Shown: piece after piece, positions 1 through 7,944 of the stretch | Numbering within the stretch: the first letter of the stretch is position 1 | Layout: each line of letters starts with the position of its first letter | Source of the DNA: a virus | Strand: one strand, 5' to 3' | DNA length: 64,000 nucleotides | Virus record (IMG/VR): IMGVR_UViG_3300009702_000014 | Coordinates: 126,445-190,444 of that record | Program-made: the position numbers and the translations under genes | Notes under the pieces: model-generated | What the model was told of the DNA's origin: nothing | Databases searched by the model: none | The model's input: only the letters and a program-made list of their open reading frames with translations

Positions 1-344
1 TCTTTCCCAACAGTCTCAGCGAAAGAAATTATGCCGAAATCCTTAGTAAGAAACTTTTCCGTACCAGAAAAACAGTTCATCAACGTGGTACCAGCGTAAT
101 CTGTACCAGCGTTGGCTGTTATTCGGCCACCAAAGGTATTCTTTAGCCCGACAGCATCCCCATTTTCATCGAGCTTAATCATCATGTCAAGGAATTTCTC
201 ATACCAATATTCGGAATCGACCTCAACGCTTGCTAAAGCACGAGCCACCCGTTGAAAGGTTTCAAGTGGTGTTTCGCCGTCATATTGATATTTACTCGCC
301 CAGTTTTGCCGAGCAAGCGTTGTCTTAAATAGTTTATCCTTCAT
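1..344 (-). CDS. Ribonucleotide reductase, probably class II (NrdJ type), N-terminal part
   Basis: The reading frame starts at ATG 344 and runs off the left edge, so only about 114 N-terminal residues are present. It contains QNWASKYQYDGETPLETFQR near the start and GGRITANAGTDYAGTTLMNC around residues 72-91. The pattern GGRITANAG followed by a short stretch and a substrate-site Cys is typical of adenosylcobalamin-dependent ribonucleotide reductases, which reduce ribonucleotides to deoxyribonucleotides. The start codon overlaps the thioredoxin stop (TAATG), so the two are translationally coupled, and thioredoxin is a natural reductant for this enzyme. Class I cannot be excluded because the catalytic Cys/Glu region and the C-terminal Cys pair lie outside the window. 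Confidence 0.8.
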   Translation of the reverse strand, partial: MKDKLFKTTLARQNWASKYQYDGETPLETFQRVARALASVEVDSEYWYEKFLDMMIKLDENGDAVGLKNTFGGRITANAGTDYAGTTLMNCFSGTEKFLTKDFGIISFAETVGK

Positions 345-646
345 TATTCTCCTGAGTAAATATCAAAAGCAGACGTGTAGGTGTGCTTCGCTTGGAGCCC
401 TTTGAACTCGTTTTGTTGGGTACCATTAATAAAAAGCTTGACAGTCGGCACAGATTGAATCCTATATTCTTGTGCAAGCTCGGGAGCTGAGTCTACATCG
501 ACATAATAAAAGTCTAAGGACGGGTACTTTTTAGAAAACTCTTCCATCATAGGGTGGAGGAACTTACAAGGCTGACACCATCCCAATGCGCCAAAATATA
601 CAACAGAATTTGTAAGTTGTGTGCCATCAAAATCAGTGTGTAACAT
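344..646 (-). CDS. trxA: Thioredoxin
   Basis: A 100-aa protein of normal thioredoxin length. The redox motif is in ALGWCQPCKFLHP (C-Q-P-C, near residue 25), and the family cis-proline loop is RIQSVPTVKLF. It reduces disulfides in the cytoplasm, most likely in the ribonucleotide reductase encoded by the next gene, with which it overlaps by TAATG. I chose ATG 646 because GGAG lies six bases upstream; a TTG at 658 is in frame but has no site. The first bases overlap the end of the homing endonuclease gene by 14 bp. Confidence 0.93.
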   Translation of the reverse strand: MLHTDFDGTQLTNSVVYFGALGWCQPCKFLHPMMEEFSKKYPSLDFYYVDVDSAPELAQEYRIQSVPTVKLFINGTQQNEFKGLQAKHTYTSAFDIYSGE

Positions 647-1436
647 GTTTATCTCCAATAAGCCTTTTAGTTTTTCTTTTCATAGGAAGAGTAGTATCCA
701 AGAGAAGGCCGCGCGCTTTGATACGTTGTATCTCTTCCACTCTAAAGCGTAAATCCCAATAATTACCTGACTTACGTTTAGTTATCTTACCATTAAATTC
801 CTTACTCAATCCTTCTAAAAAGACTAGACTAGCAGATGTTATTGATATAGAACGGCCATCCTTTTTAACCCAACCATCCCCGTCTATGACTCCCCTCAAG
901 AGGCCAAGTTTAAACTGCTCTTGGGCTTGAAAGAACTTGGGAGTAAGTGACATATCATATGTTTTTGAACTAAAAGTTAGATATTCTCTAACTGTCTCCA
1001 TGAATTTTGGCATTGTACAGATATACCTAGATTTAAAACTGGAGGAAAGTGAATTTATATCTACTCTTTGCACAATATCCTCGGCGGAAAAGTTTTCAAG
1101 AAGTAGATTAAAGAAAGCCACTACAGTATCGTGGTCTTTAGATGAGAGGCTAAGTGCAACTCGTTCTACGGGCGACCGATTCTTTCTATTGATTGTAGCG
1201 GAACCATCTGTCGCAAATAACCCTACTGCCCAGCCTAATGCAAATAATTCTATATTCTGTCGTTCTTTATACTTTGTACGATAGCCCCGTGTCCGTGGAC
1301 TGTTTAGTTTGGAACGATGTTCTACGACTGTCCGCCGCCCGCGCCCTAATTGAGCGGCAATCCAAGCATTAGACTTATCTTTATGCTCTAAAAGAAAGTC
1401 TGTTTCTTTTTGACTCCATCTATTATGTTTTCCCAT
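633..1436 (-). CDS. LAGLIDADG homing endonuclease with SANT/Myb-like N-terminus
   Basis: A 267-aa protein. Residues 1-45 look like a Myb/SANT-type helix-turn-helix (RWSQKETDFLLEHKD ... WIAAQLGRGRRTV). Two LAGLIDADG helices follow: GWAVGLFATDGS at 68-79 (Asp77) and LGLLRGVIDGDGW at about 177-189 (Asp185/Asp187). This is the layout of a single-chain, pseudo-dimeric DNA cutter that copies its own gene into empty alleles. It is free-standing, squeezed between a PD-(D/E)XK-like gene and thioredoxin, and overlaps thioredoxin by 14 bp. ATG 1436 is preferred over an ATG seven codons upstream because a -10 box ends seven bases before it and there is no Shine-Dalgarno; the mRNA is probably leaderless. 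Confidence 0.88.
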   Translation of the reverse strand: MGKHNRWSQKETDFLLEHKDKSNAWIAAQLGRGRRTVVEHRSKLNSPRTRGYRTKYKERQNIELFALGWAVGLFATDGSATINRKNRSPVERVALSLSSKDHDTVVAFFNLLLENFSAEDIVQRVDINSLSSSFKSRYICTMPKFMETVREYLTFSSKTYDMSLTPKFFQAQEQFKLGLLRGVIDGDGWVKKDGRSISITSASLVFLEGLSKEFNGKITKRKSGNYWDLRFRVEEIQRIKARGLLLDTTLPMKRKTKRLIGDKHVTH

Positions 1437-1471
1437 ATTTACATTATATAGCACCAAAGCGCATAGCTCAA
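1437..1471 (-). promoter_or_regulatory. Sigma70-type promoter for the LAGLIDADG gene, leaderless arrangement
   Basis: On the minus strand, TTGAGC (1471-1466), a 17-bp spacer and TATAAT (1448-1443) are followed by six bases and then ATG 1436. The predicted start site coincides with the A of the start codon. The -35 box overlaps the end of the upstream nuclease gene. Confidence 0.6.
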
Positions 1472-2016
1472 TCAGCTTTATTCTCCTTTAGGTACTTGTG
1501 TACCTTTCTCAAAAACGAAAGACTTTCTCTAGGTGGATTCCCTACAATGGGTATATCTAATGTTTGTTTATTATTGAGCGCCTCCAAAGGGACCAAAACT
1601 ACCTTGCTTTTATATCCATAGTTCGCAACTTCTTTTATATTGTCCTTATACTCGCGTTCTAGCTCACTAAGTTGCTCCTGAGTGAAGAAGTACATCTTCC
1701 ACGTCAAATCTTCTTTAAAAATATAGACAATACAGTCGGCTTCCGTCGTATGAAGCCATCCTTTTTTGTGTACAACACCATCTTTTTGTCTAGAAACAAC
1801 CTCAATAGCCATATTTCCGGTTGAAGATGCTTTCAGGTCAAACTTCGTGTCGTAAAAAATCCCATCCACAACAAAATCTATACCACGTTTCTGCCAAGAG
1901 CGTGTAGAAGATACATTCTTTACGTCTTTTCTAATTTTTCCCATCAGGGAGATAAAGAGAGCCTCTCCTATCTCACCAACACTGTTTGAGGTTAGAAAAT
2001 TATGAGTCTGTGCCAT
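1468..2016 (-). CDS. Putative PD-(D/E)XK-type nuclease
   Basis: A 182-aa protein with no annotation I can name firmly. Residues 12-70 resemble a PD-(D/E)XK core: an N-terminal helix (SVGEIGEALFISLMGK), then RGIDFVVDGIFYDTKFDLKA with Asp and a D-x-K pair spaced as in Holliday-junction-resolvase or restriction-type nucleases. The rest is charged with no membrane segment or Cys cluster. It lies between the HNH-like gene and the homing endonuclease, 11 bases after the former, in the recombination operon. A DNA-processing role is inferred from fold and context only. No clear ribosome site precedes ATG 2016. Confidence 0.5.
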   Translation of the reverse strand: MAQTHNFLTSNSVGEIGEALFISLMGKIRKDVKNVSSTRSWQKRGIDFVVDGIFYDTKFDLKASSTGNMAIEVVSRQKDGVVHKKGWLHTTEADCIVYIFKEDLTWKMYFFTQEQLSELEREYKDNIKEVANYGYKSKVVLVPLEALNNKQTLDIPIVGNPPRESLSFLRKVHKYLKENKAD

Positions 2017-2026
2017 GTGTACCCAA

Positions 2027-2377
2027 TCAGGAACGCTGATGGTCTCTCTTTACCATGTCAAGAGCTTCCAAAGCCAGTTCCATATCCTCAGGCTCCATCA
2101 TAACATACTCTTCTATGAGATTTATGACAACATCAACAGGGTCTACGGCATAGTGGGACCAAAACTCGTGTTTGCCCCACCCATGCCGCTCATCAAGATG
2201 AACCCTGTGCGCGAGAGGAACGGCCCCAAAGTCAAAATATTTCTTTAGCCCGTCAGAGTATTTTCGAGTTACAGACTCATGATGTATGTCGGAAGGGTAT
2301 TCTCCGGTGATACAACAATACTGCTCCCCAACGAAGTCCAAGTAGGCCGGACTCTTGTATACTGTCTTATAGCTCAT
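2027..2377 (-). CDS. HNH-like nuclease (DUF968/Ref-like)
   Basis: A 116-aa protein. Metal-site candidates are Cys21-Cys22 with GEYPSDIHHE (His32-His33), AVPLAHRVHLDERHGWGKHE (His57, His60, His65) and Phe72. This Cys-x-HH-x(n)-P-L-x2-H-x2-H pattern matches small phage HNH proteins such as DUF968 and resembles RecA-dependent Ref nuclease of P1. It would cut DNA, and its place just downstream of recA would suit a recombination role, but that is inference. AGGAG precedes ATG 2377. It has its own promoter at 2401-2429 and follows the recA terminator. Confidence 0.65.
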   Translation of the reverse strand: MSYKTVYKSPAYLDFVGEQYCCITGEYPSDIHHESVTRKYSDGLKKYFDFGAVPLAHRVHLDERHGWGKHEFWSHYAVDPVDVVINLIEEYVMMEPEDMELALEALDMVKRDHQRS

Positions 2378-2400
2378 CGTGTCTCCTGTTGAAAATACTT

Positions 2401-2429
2401 ATCTTAGCACTACATTATGCCATTAACAA
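2401..2429 (-). promoter_or_regulatory. Extended -10 promoter for the HNH/nuclease genes
   Basis: Minus strand: TTGTTA (2429-2424), 17-bp spacer ending in TGC, then TAAGAT (2406-2401). It lies between the recA terminator and the HNH gene. Confidence 0.5.
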
Positions 2430-2454
2430 ACATGAGAATCATTAAGAATACCTA

Positions 2455-2484
2455 CAGAAAAGAGTCTAGATATATTATCCAGAC
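2455..2484 (-). terminator. Terminator after recA
   Basis: Minus-strand stem GTCTGGATA / TATCTAGAC (nine pairs, one G-U) with a three-base loop, followed by TCTTTTCT, 26 bases after the recA stop codon. Confidence 0.7.
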
Positions 2485-2509
2485 CCTCCTTCTTTGATAT
2501 GTGTAGTTG

Positions 2510-3544
2510 CTATAAAAGCTTAGCTACCTGAGCCCGAATCCGGTCAAAGGCATCCAAATCTGATGCCAAAAACTCTAAAATACCAGGACGGCCACGGAAT
2601 CTAGGCTCCTCTACATCAGGTATCCATTCAGCGGGGAGTGTATACATGGAACCCTCTTTCTTAATACCAAGTCTTTCTAACAAATTCTTATCTGTAAGAA
2701 TGTTGGCTAACTCTTCAATCAGGTCTATATTACCATTCTCATCTATAAAATATTTGGCTTCCTTGAACGGCACACTCAACTTATTCTTTTCTGTATATGC
2801 TGTAATCTCTAGAGGGTCTGAGCCTCTTTTTTTGGCTTTTAGTGTGATAATTATAGACGAATGGAAATCTAAAGCGTGACCTCCTGGACGCACAGGTTTA
2901 GGGTTGTACATATTAAGAGAGTCCCGTTGCTGATTTGTAAAAATCATCCACATGTTGTTACGTGAAATGGGTCCATTTAGCTTAGGAATAAAATCAGACA
3001 TAATCTTAGCCCTCTTACCCATATTGGCGTCTCCTAATTCACCAGAGACCACTGCTTTGATTGGGGCCCCTGCTACGGAGTCGAAGACAATCATATCCAC
3101 AGTCCTAGAGTTGGCCAAACGAACAGCTACTTCTCCTGCTGTTTCTAAATCATCTGTTTTAATCCAATCCATATTAGACATGTCTACGCCTTGTTTTTCA
3201 GCCCAATATGGGTCTAATGCGTACTCTGTATCTATGAAGACAATCTTACCACCCATTTTTTGTAGGTTAGCAACCGCTTTTAGTGCATGGGTGGTTTTGC
3301 CGGAAGCTTCCCAACCGGCTAAAACAGAGATTCGCCCTCGTGGATACCCACCTATACCTGTAGCGATATCAAGACTTAAGCTACCAGTCGATATAACATC
3401 TACCTTGGCTATTTCTCCCAAGATTACACTTTCATCCCCAAAGTCTTTTTGAATTCCTTGAATGACACTGGCAATGGACTTACCGCTGCCATTATTAAAC
3501 TGCATTCGGGCTCCTAAATCTGAATCATCTTTTTTCATAACCAT
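2510..3544 (-). CDS. recA: RecA/UvsX-like recombinase
   Basis: A 344-aa RecA-family ATPase. Walker A is GWEASGKT at residues 77-84, preceded by the family segment TGSLSLDIATGIGGYPRGR. Walker B-like MIVFDSVAGA and the L2-like region with FTNQQRDSLNMYNPKPVRPG follow. It coats single-stranded DNA and drives strand exchange for recombination-dependent replication and repair. It lies two bases after the Rad52-type gene, with AAGGGG seven bases before ATG 3544, so both are made from one message. It is about the usual RecA length, but the C-terminal domain is divergent and more phage-like. Confidence 0.94.
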   Translation of the reverse strand: MVMKKDDSDLGARMQFNNGSGKSIASVIQGIQKDFGDESVILGEIAKVDVISTGSLSLDIATGIGGYPRGRISVLAGWEASGKTTHALKAVANLQKMGGKIVFIDTEYALDPYWAEKQGVDMSNMDWIKTDDLETAGEVAVRLANSRTVDMIVFDSVAGAPIKAVVSGELGDANMGKRAKIMSDFIPKLNGPISRNNMWMIFTNQQRDSLNMYNPKPVRPGGHALDFHSSIIITLKAKKRGSDPLEITAYTEKNKLSVPFKEAKYFIDENGNIDLIEELANILTDKNLLERLGIKKEGSMYTLPAEWIPDVEEPRFRGRPGILEFLASDLDAFDRIRAQVAKLL

Positions 3545-3546
3545 GT

Positions 3547-4332
3547 TTACGCCCCTTGTAGAACTGATGTGAGATACTCATAAAGCGCTCTCTTAACTAC
3601 AAGAGGAGCAGCAGGGTTGTAATGTCCCATAACTTCTACTTCGCTGATTGCAAGTTCAATATTCTCACGGACGGCATTCTCAACTTCCAATGCACGTGCC
3701 TCCGCAATGATTTTTTTAATTATATCATCCGGGTTGGGGCGGTCAACAGGATAAGCCCACTCTGGGAGCTGAGGCGTTTCTACAACTCTACCATACTCGG
3801 CTCTTCCCTTGAGGCCCTTCAAATCATAAAGATAAGCCCCGATACCAAATTTAACCGCAGCACGCTTCAAAGCATCAGAAGTTGCGCCCTTTAGTTGGTC
3901 AGCCATCGACGGGCTACCAACATCGGCCTTAGTGACACCAAGAATAGTCAAATCACATTGCATCCCGCCGTATTTTATATCATTATATTCGTATTCGGCA
4001 AACGACTTATCCTTGAGGCCCGTGATTTTGCCCTGCTTGAACCAGAATACATCCTTTTCATCGAGCCCTAATTCCGATATTTTGGACTGGACAGCAGCGA
4101 CACTGGTAACATCTTTTACCTCTGTTTCGGTAACGGTTGTTGGGTGGTAAGAGTCATGCCAGTTTTCGGCCCCAATAACCCCATTTAGACGTTCAATGAC
4201 TTGACGGGCGTCAAGGTAGGCTAACACTGTGTTGCCTCCACCAACGCGAAAGTTCAACTCTTCGATTGGAAACGGCTCTGATAAGCGCTCGATAACCCAA
4301 TTATCAAGCTTTAAGCTCAAGTTGCTACTCAT
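3547..4332 (-). CDS. Rad52-family single-strand annealing protein
   Basis: A 261-aa protein. Residues about 15-70 hold the Rad52-like core (LDARQVIERLNGVIGAENWH) and residues 145-170 the diagnostic ATSDALKRAAVKFGIGAYLY. The family forms rings that anneal complementary single strands and load onto SSB-coated DNA. It is the first gene of an operon with recA and has AAGGAGG before ATG 4332. A phage carrying both an annealase and a RecA can recombine by annealing or by invasion. The C-terminal 90 residues are variable and acidic and may bind SSB or RecA (inference). Confidence 0.9.
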   Translation of the reverse strand: MSSNLSLKLDNWVIERLSEPFPIEELNFRVGGGNTVLAYLDARQVIERLNGVIGAENWHDSYHPTTVTETEVKDVTSVAAVQSKISELGLDEKDVFWFKQGKITGLKDKSFAEYEYNDIKYGGMQCDLTILGVTKADVGSPSMADQLKGATSDALKRAAVKFGIGAYLYDLKGLKGRAEYGRVVETPQLPEWAYPVDRPNPDDIIKKIIAEARALEVENAVRENIELAISEVEVMGHYNPAAPLVVKRALYEYLTSVLQGA

Positions 4333-4361
4333 TATGTCCTCCTTAGTGGTACATATAAGTC

Positions 4362-4390
4362 ATTATAGCATGGATATTTAAGGTCGTCCA
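4362..4390 (-). promoter_or_regulatory. Extended -10 promoter for rad52-recA
   Basis: Minus strand: TGGACG (4390-4385), 17-bp spacer ending in TGC, then TATAAT (4367-4362). This perfect extended -10 (TGC-TATAAT) lies 30 bases before the Rad52-type gene. Confidence 0.7.
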
Positions 4391-4393
4391 CTG

Positions 4394-5740
4394 TTAAAAA
4401 GTACGATTATATGAAGATTTTGCTTCAAAAATGCCAAAATTCTTCTTAAACACTAGGTCATTGGTAAAGACTGGCCCGTTTCTCTGTTTCGCAATCTCAA
4501 GCTTGACATATACCTCATCCTGGTCTTTAAGATACTCGTCTACATCTTCTAAGCCCAAGTCACTGATGCTATTCAAGTCGTGGTAGAGAAAGGCCACTAT
4601 AGAAGCATCTTGTTCCAAGGAACCTGAATCTCTCAAATCAGCCAGGTTAGGACGCCCTGTGCTGCTCCTTTTTACTACGTCTCGATTTAGCTGAGAGGCT
4701 ATAACTAACGGTATATTTAACTCGCTGGCTACATTTTTTAATTCTCGGGAAATTTGACTTAGCTGTTCATTACGATTGCGAGTCGCAAGTTGACCAGCAG
4801 CCCCAATTAGGCCAATATAATCCACGTATACAATATCGCAATGGTGGTCGTAAACTAGTTTCCTAATCTTTTGTGGTACTGTGTTGCTATTAAATGGTCC
4901 AACATCATCCACGAAAAATGGTTGTTCGGAATACCACAACAGTGCCGCCATCAAATGCTCATCAGCTTGGAACTCGTCACCTCCCATCCTCAGAATTTCG
5001 GCCCCGTCCACCTTTGCACGGGCCGCAACCAAACGATTGAGTAACTTAGCAGACTCCATTTCCATCGACAAAAAGCCGATTTTTGCACCTTTTTCCAGAT
5101 TAACTCGTGCGGACTGCAACATCATGGCCGTTTTGCCTGTACCAGGACGTGCTGCAAGATAGGAAATTTCCTTGCTATCAAAATCAACTAACTTTGTGTC
5201 TATTTCTGGCACGCCCGTATAAAGCCAACTGTTCCTACCTCGATAAAGCATTTCTATGTAGCTTTTCATCAAGTCAGCGCCCGTAGTTACTTGCTGTTTG
5301 ACTCCCTTCCCATTAATACTCTGCACCAGGGAGGAAAGCTGCTCTGTATACTCGTTTAAAGACTGATTTCTTTGCTGTAGTTCCTTTGAAAGTTGCCCAA
5401 GTTCAAACTCTAGAGTTCTGAACCCAGAAAATTCGGCTATTTGAACTGCAAAAGCCATCACAGTCTCTCCACTAACGCGATAATCCAGGAATCCTCGCAA
5501 CTCAGTCTCAGTTATACCTTCGTATGATTGTTTGTATAGTTCATTCCAGACAGTTTTCACATTAACTTCTACATTATTCGTAAAAAGTCTAATCATGGCA
5601 CCATAAACTGTCTTGGTGTCTCCATAATAGAAGTCGTCCTCACTAAGTAAACCTATAAGCCTGGGCAGGAGGGTCCCATCATACATCACACTTCCCAGAA
5701 TCGAGACTTCGCTTTCCCTAGAATTCAAAAGTTCATTCAT
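4394..5740 (-). CDS. dnaB: Replicative DNA helicase, DnaB type
   Basis: A 448-aa protein with the two DnaB parts. The N-terminal helical domain (residues 1-130) begins with SRESEVSILGSVMYDGTLLP. The RecA-like motor has Walker A ARPGTGKT at 197-204, Walker B-like CDIVYVDYIGLI and the RELKNVASELNIPLVIASQL segment of DnaB proteins. It unwinds DNA as a hexamer at the phage fork and pairs with the DnaG-like primase encoded at 15088-16773. Its start overlaps the end of the winged-helix replication gene upstream by eight bases, and AAGGAG precedes ATG 5740. Confidence 0.94.
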   Translation of the reverse strand: MNELLNSRESEVSILGSVMYDGTLLPRLIGLLSEDDFYYGDTKTVYGAMIRLFTNNVEVNVKTVWNELYKQSYEGITETELRGFLDYRVSGETVMAFAVQIAEFSGFRTLEFELGQLSKELQQRNQSLNEYTEQLSSLVQSINGKGVKQQVTTGADLMKSYIEMLYRGRNSWLYTGVPEIDTKLVDFDSKEISYLAARPGTGKTAMMLQSARVNLEKGAKIGFLSMEMESAKLLNRLVAARAKVDGAEILRMGGDEFQADEHLMAALLWYSEQPFFVDDVGPFNSNTVPQKIRKLVYDHHCDIVYVDYIGLIGAAGQLATRNRNEQLSQISRELKNVASELNIPLVIASQLNRDVVKRSSTGRPNLADLRDSGSLEQDASIVAFLYHDLNSISDLGLEDVDEYLKDQDEVYVKLEIAKQRNGPVFTNDLVFKKNFGIFEAKSSYNRTF

Positions 5741-6596
5741 TTTGCTCCTTAATCAACGCAAACATTGGATTCAACACAGGTTGTGTTTGACTTCTCTGCT
5801 CTTTTCGCTCCCGTTCCTCGCGTTCCTTCTTAGCTAGATGTGCTTGCTCTGCTTCGATACGTCTTTGCTCTGCAAGTTGTATCTGTTTCTGCTTCTCTTG
5901 CTTTGTGAAGATGTGTTTTCCCTTCTGGTAATTAACTTCCAGGTTGCGAAGGCAGTTATCAAACCCATAACCGTTCTCAAGGTAATAGTAGTTGGTTGAA
6001 ACATAGGTTGTGGCTATACGAAGCTTCTCTTCCAGGTCCTCCGGGAACTCTTTTAAAGCCTTTTGCACTAGCTTGCGTCGACTTCCGCGTATGGTGCGAA
6101 TCTTTGCAAGCCCTCCGCAGTTATCATTCCATGTATTTATGAGATTCTGGTATCCGTCAACGGAAGTTGACGTAATGCTATTACTACTATCCTTATTACT
6201 ACCCTCTATATTAATAGGGCCCGAATCATGGGAACCCATGTTGGCGGAACCCATGTTCTCGGTCTCCATCAATCCGATATCCGAAATTCCAATATCGGTG
6301 GTATGAGGCCGTTCATAAACTAGGTAGATGTATTGACCAAAATCACCATTATCTTTTCTCTCCTGGTGTCTAACCAGATAACCAGCTTCTTCTAGCTCTT
6401 TAATGCCAGAAGAAACACTCGCTTTCCCTTCTCTTGTATTCGTAACAATTTCACTCAGATAGAACTTCCAACCATCTGGGCGGCTTAACATATACACTAG
6501 TAAACCCTTAGCTTTGAAACTCAAATTATCATCATAAAGACATGTTTTATCAATCTGCACAAACGGGTTTTCACGTTTGACAGTTCTAAAAATCAT
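5733..6596 (-). CDS. Winged-helix replication protein, probable initiator or helicase loader
   Basis: A 287-aa protein. Residues 8-95 form a winged-helix domain of the replication-initiator type (LSFKAKGLLVYMLSRPDGWK, then STREGKASVSSGIKELEEAG-like wing). A middle segment near 150-215 resembles DnaD-like helical loaders (YFLENGYGFDNCLRNLEVNY-like ending). The last 60 residues are a charged Glu/Lys/Gln-rich helix. Its position directly before the DnaB helicase, with overlapping stop and start, supports origin recognition or helicase loading. Role is inferred from fold and neighbourhood. Confidence 0.75.
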   Translation of the reverse strand: MIFRTVKRENPFVQIDKTCLYDDNLSFKAKGLLVYMLSRPDGWKFYLSEIVTNTREGKASVSSGIKELEEAGYLVRHQERKDNGDFGQYIYLVYERPHTTDIGISDIGLMETENMGSANMGSHDSGPINIEGSNKDSSNSITSTSVDGYQNLINTWNDNCGGLAKIRTIRGSRRKLVQKALKEFPEDLEEKLRIATTYVSTNYYYLENGYGFDNCLRNLEVNYQKGKHIFTKQEKQKQIQLAEQRRIEAEQAHLAKKEREERERKEQRSQTQPVLNPMFALIKEQNE

Positions 6597-6831
6597 CTTC
6601 TAGATTCTCCCTGACTTCATAGGTAAAACGACCAAAACGTCCTCTTGACCTTTCCTGGATTTTTTGTAAATAGCCCCGAGCTTCTAACTCATTAATTCCT
6701 GTCATTACGCCGTTTCTTCCATCTGTGGCTTGTGCTACTATATCCTTGACATGCACATCCGGGTACTGTAAAAGAAAAGCCAATATTCCCTTTGCTTTCC
6801 AGCTAATTTCTTGGTCTAAAATGTAGTCCAT
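6586..6831 (-). CDS. Small winged-helix protein
   Basis: An 81-aa single-domain protein that repeats the winged-helix part of the next gene (ISWKAKGILAFLLQYPDV, GVMTGINELEARGYLQKI). It looks like a truncated paralogue and may regulate replication or the divergent promoter next to it. ATG 6831 is chosen because GGAAGG stands just upstream and the promoter's predicted start lies at about 6857; the longer frame from 6864 would begin inside the promoter. It is the first gene of the leftward replication operon. Confidence 0.7.
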   Translation of the reverse strand: MDYILDQEISWKAKGILAFLLQYPDVHVKDIVAQATDGRNGVMTGINELEARGYLQKIQERSRGRFGRFTYEVRENLEDDF

Positions 6832-6852
6832 CTTTTCCTTCCTTCCAATGTG

Positions 6853-6861
6853 TGTTATAAT
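6853..6861 (+). promoter_or_regulatory. Rightward extended -10 promoter
   Basis: TGT directly before TATAAT (6856-6861) gives an extended -10 on the plus strand, with only a weak -35 (TTTTCC region). It would start transcription about 26 bases before the RuvC-like gene. Confidence 0.55.
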
Positions 6862-6863
6862 CA

Positions 6864-6892
6864 AGTATACAACAAAAACGGATAACGGTCAA
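6864..6892 (-). promoter_or_regulatory. Leftward replication promoter
   Basis: Minus strand: TTGACC (6892-6887), 17-bp spacer, TATACT (6869-6864). It drives the winged-helix and helicase operon. It overlaps the rightward promoter that serves the RuvC-like gene. Confidence 0.75.
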
Positions 6893-6893
6893 C

Positions 6894-7445
6894 ATGAATA
6901 ATATTACAAATAAGGATATATTAATCAATCTGGACATCGCCCTTAATAAGACAGGATTGTCTATTCTTGATACTAAGGATAACATTCTTTATTCCGAAGT
7001 AGTTACAGTTAAATCACATTGGGAATATTACAAAAAACTGAATCATCTTTATGAGTATTACCTTAAGTTTTTTGATAAGGTTTTCAATCTTAAACCTAAA
7101 AGTGTCCTTCTAATCTTAGAAGGTCGTCTAAAGGCTGGATTTTCTGGCAATACATTAGCTTCCATTGAAGGAGCCCGCACTACTGCCTATCGTGCGTACT
7201 ATATTGTATGTCATAAGCATGAGGTTGATGTGAGAATGAAAATTTATGACCCTCAAACTGTCAAACAGTATTTTTCTGGGCGCCGTAATGCTGATAAAGA
7301 ATTGATGTACAAGTCAGCACTCTCACGCTTCTCATCGTTGAATACAGTAGAATTCCAGGAAGATATTTATGATTCGTTATATTTGGGACTGTATCATTTA
7401 CATGCCTCCAAGAAGGTTACACCATCAAAAAGAAAGAAGAAGTAA
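6894..7445 (+). CDS. RuvC-like Holliday junction resolvase
   Basis: A 183-aa RNase H-fold protein. Acidic residues fit RuvC/poxvirus-type resolvases: Asp14 in LINLDIALNKTGLSIL, Glu76 in VLLILEGRLKAGFSGNTLAS, and Asp157/Asp160 in EDIYDSLYLGLY. The segment GARTTAYRAYY and DPQTVKQYFSGRRNADKE follow the family order. It would cut four-way junctions made by RecA and the annealase, before packaging. It is the first gene of the rightward cluster. The C-terminal tail (SKRKKK) is basic. No strong ribosome site is visible. Confidence 0.82.
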   Translation: MNNITNKDILINLDIALNKTGLSILDTKDNILYSEVVTVKSHWEYYKKLNHLYEYYLKFFDKVFNLKPKSVLLILEGRLKAGFSGNTLASIEGARTTAYRAYYIVCHKHEVDVRMKIYDPQTVKQYFSGRRNADKELMYKSALSRFSSLNTVEFQEDIYDSLYLGLYHLHASKKVTPSKRKKK

Positions 7446-7454
7446 GGAGACGAT

Positions 7455-7928
7455 ATGGGCATTTTATCTGACATTCGTCAACACGCGGGGCTAAAAGAGA
7501 TTTGGATTGACCGCAATAAGTTGATGATGAGCCTAGGAATAGACCTTGAGAACGCGGAATACATTGTATTGAACCAGCTCTCTCCAGAAGAAGTAGCCGA
7601 CCTTCTAGTTAAGTCTCTTATGTGGATGGAGACTATCAACGAAAAAGTGGGCACCGCAAAAAAGTTCAAAATGGATGAAGAGTTGGAGCGAGACAGAGTA
7701 TTCAATGACGTTGTACGAAAGCTGATGGGGATTGAAGATGGTCTTAAAGTCACAGAAGCAAAAGCGGCTGCTAAAAGTCACCATGAGTATGTAGCGGATT
7801 CGAAACGCTATAATACATTAGCCGCGTATGTGGATTATTTGTCCCGGTTGCTCGACAATCTGGACAAATATCACTACGCCATCAAATCTCGTATTGACGC
7901 AGCAAGAAACATTGAAAGGAAATACTGA
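7455..7928 (+). CDS. Possible UvsY-like recombination mediator
   Basis: A 157-aa helical protein with no named domain. It shares features with T4 UvsY: IWIDRNKLMMS near residue 17 compares with FIDSTKL near the UvsY start, and VADSKRYNTLAAYVDYLSRL ... YHYAIKSRI near the C-terminus compares with the VLSADKD ... AIKSR region of UvsY. UvsY loads UvsX/RecA on SSB-covered DNA. The position after the RuvC-like gene and the presence of RecA and SSB in this window fit. AAGGAG precedes the start. The match is by eye and weak. Confidence 0.5.
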   Translation: MGILSDIRQHAGLKEIWIDRNKLMMSLGIDLENAEYIVLNQLSPEEVADLLVKSLMWMETINEKVGTAKKFKMDEELERDRVFNDVVRKLMGIEDGLKVTEAKAAAKSHHEYVADSKRYNTLAAYVDYLSRLLDNLDKYHYAIKSRIDAARNIERKY

Positions 7929-7944
7929 GAGAGGACTGATTTTA

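Noticed and set aside
937-1284. Open frame on the plus strand within the LAGLIDADG gene
   Set aside because: It lies wholly inside a well-supported gene on the other strand and has no motif or ribosome site.
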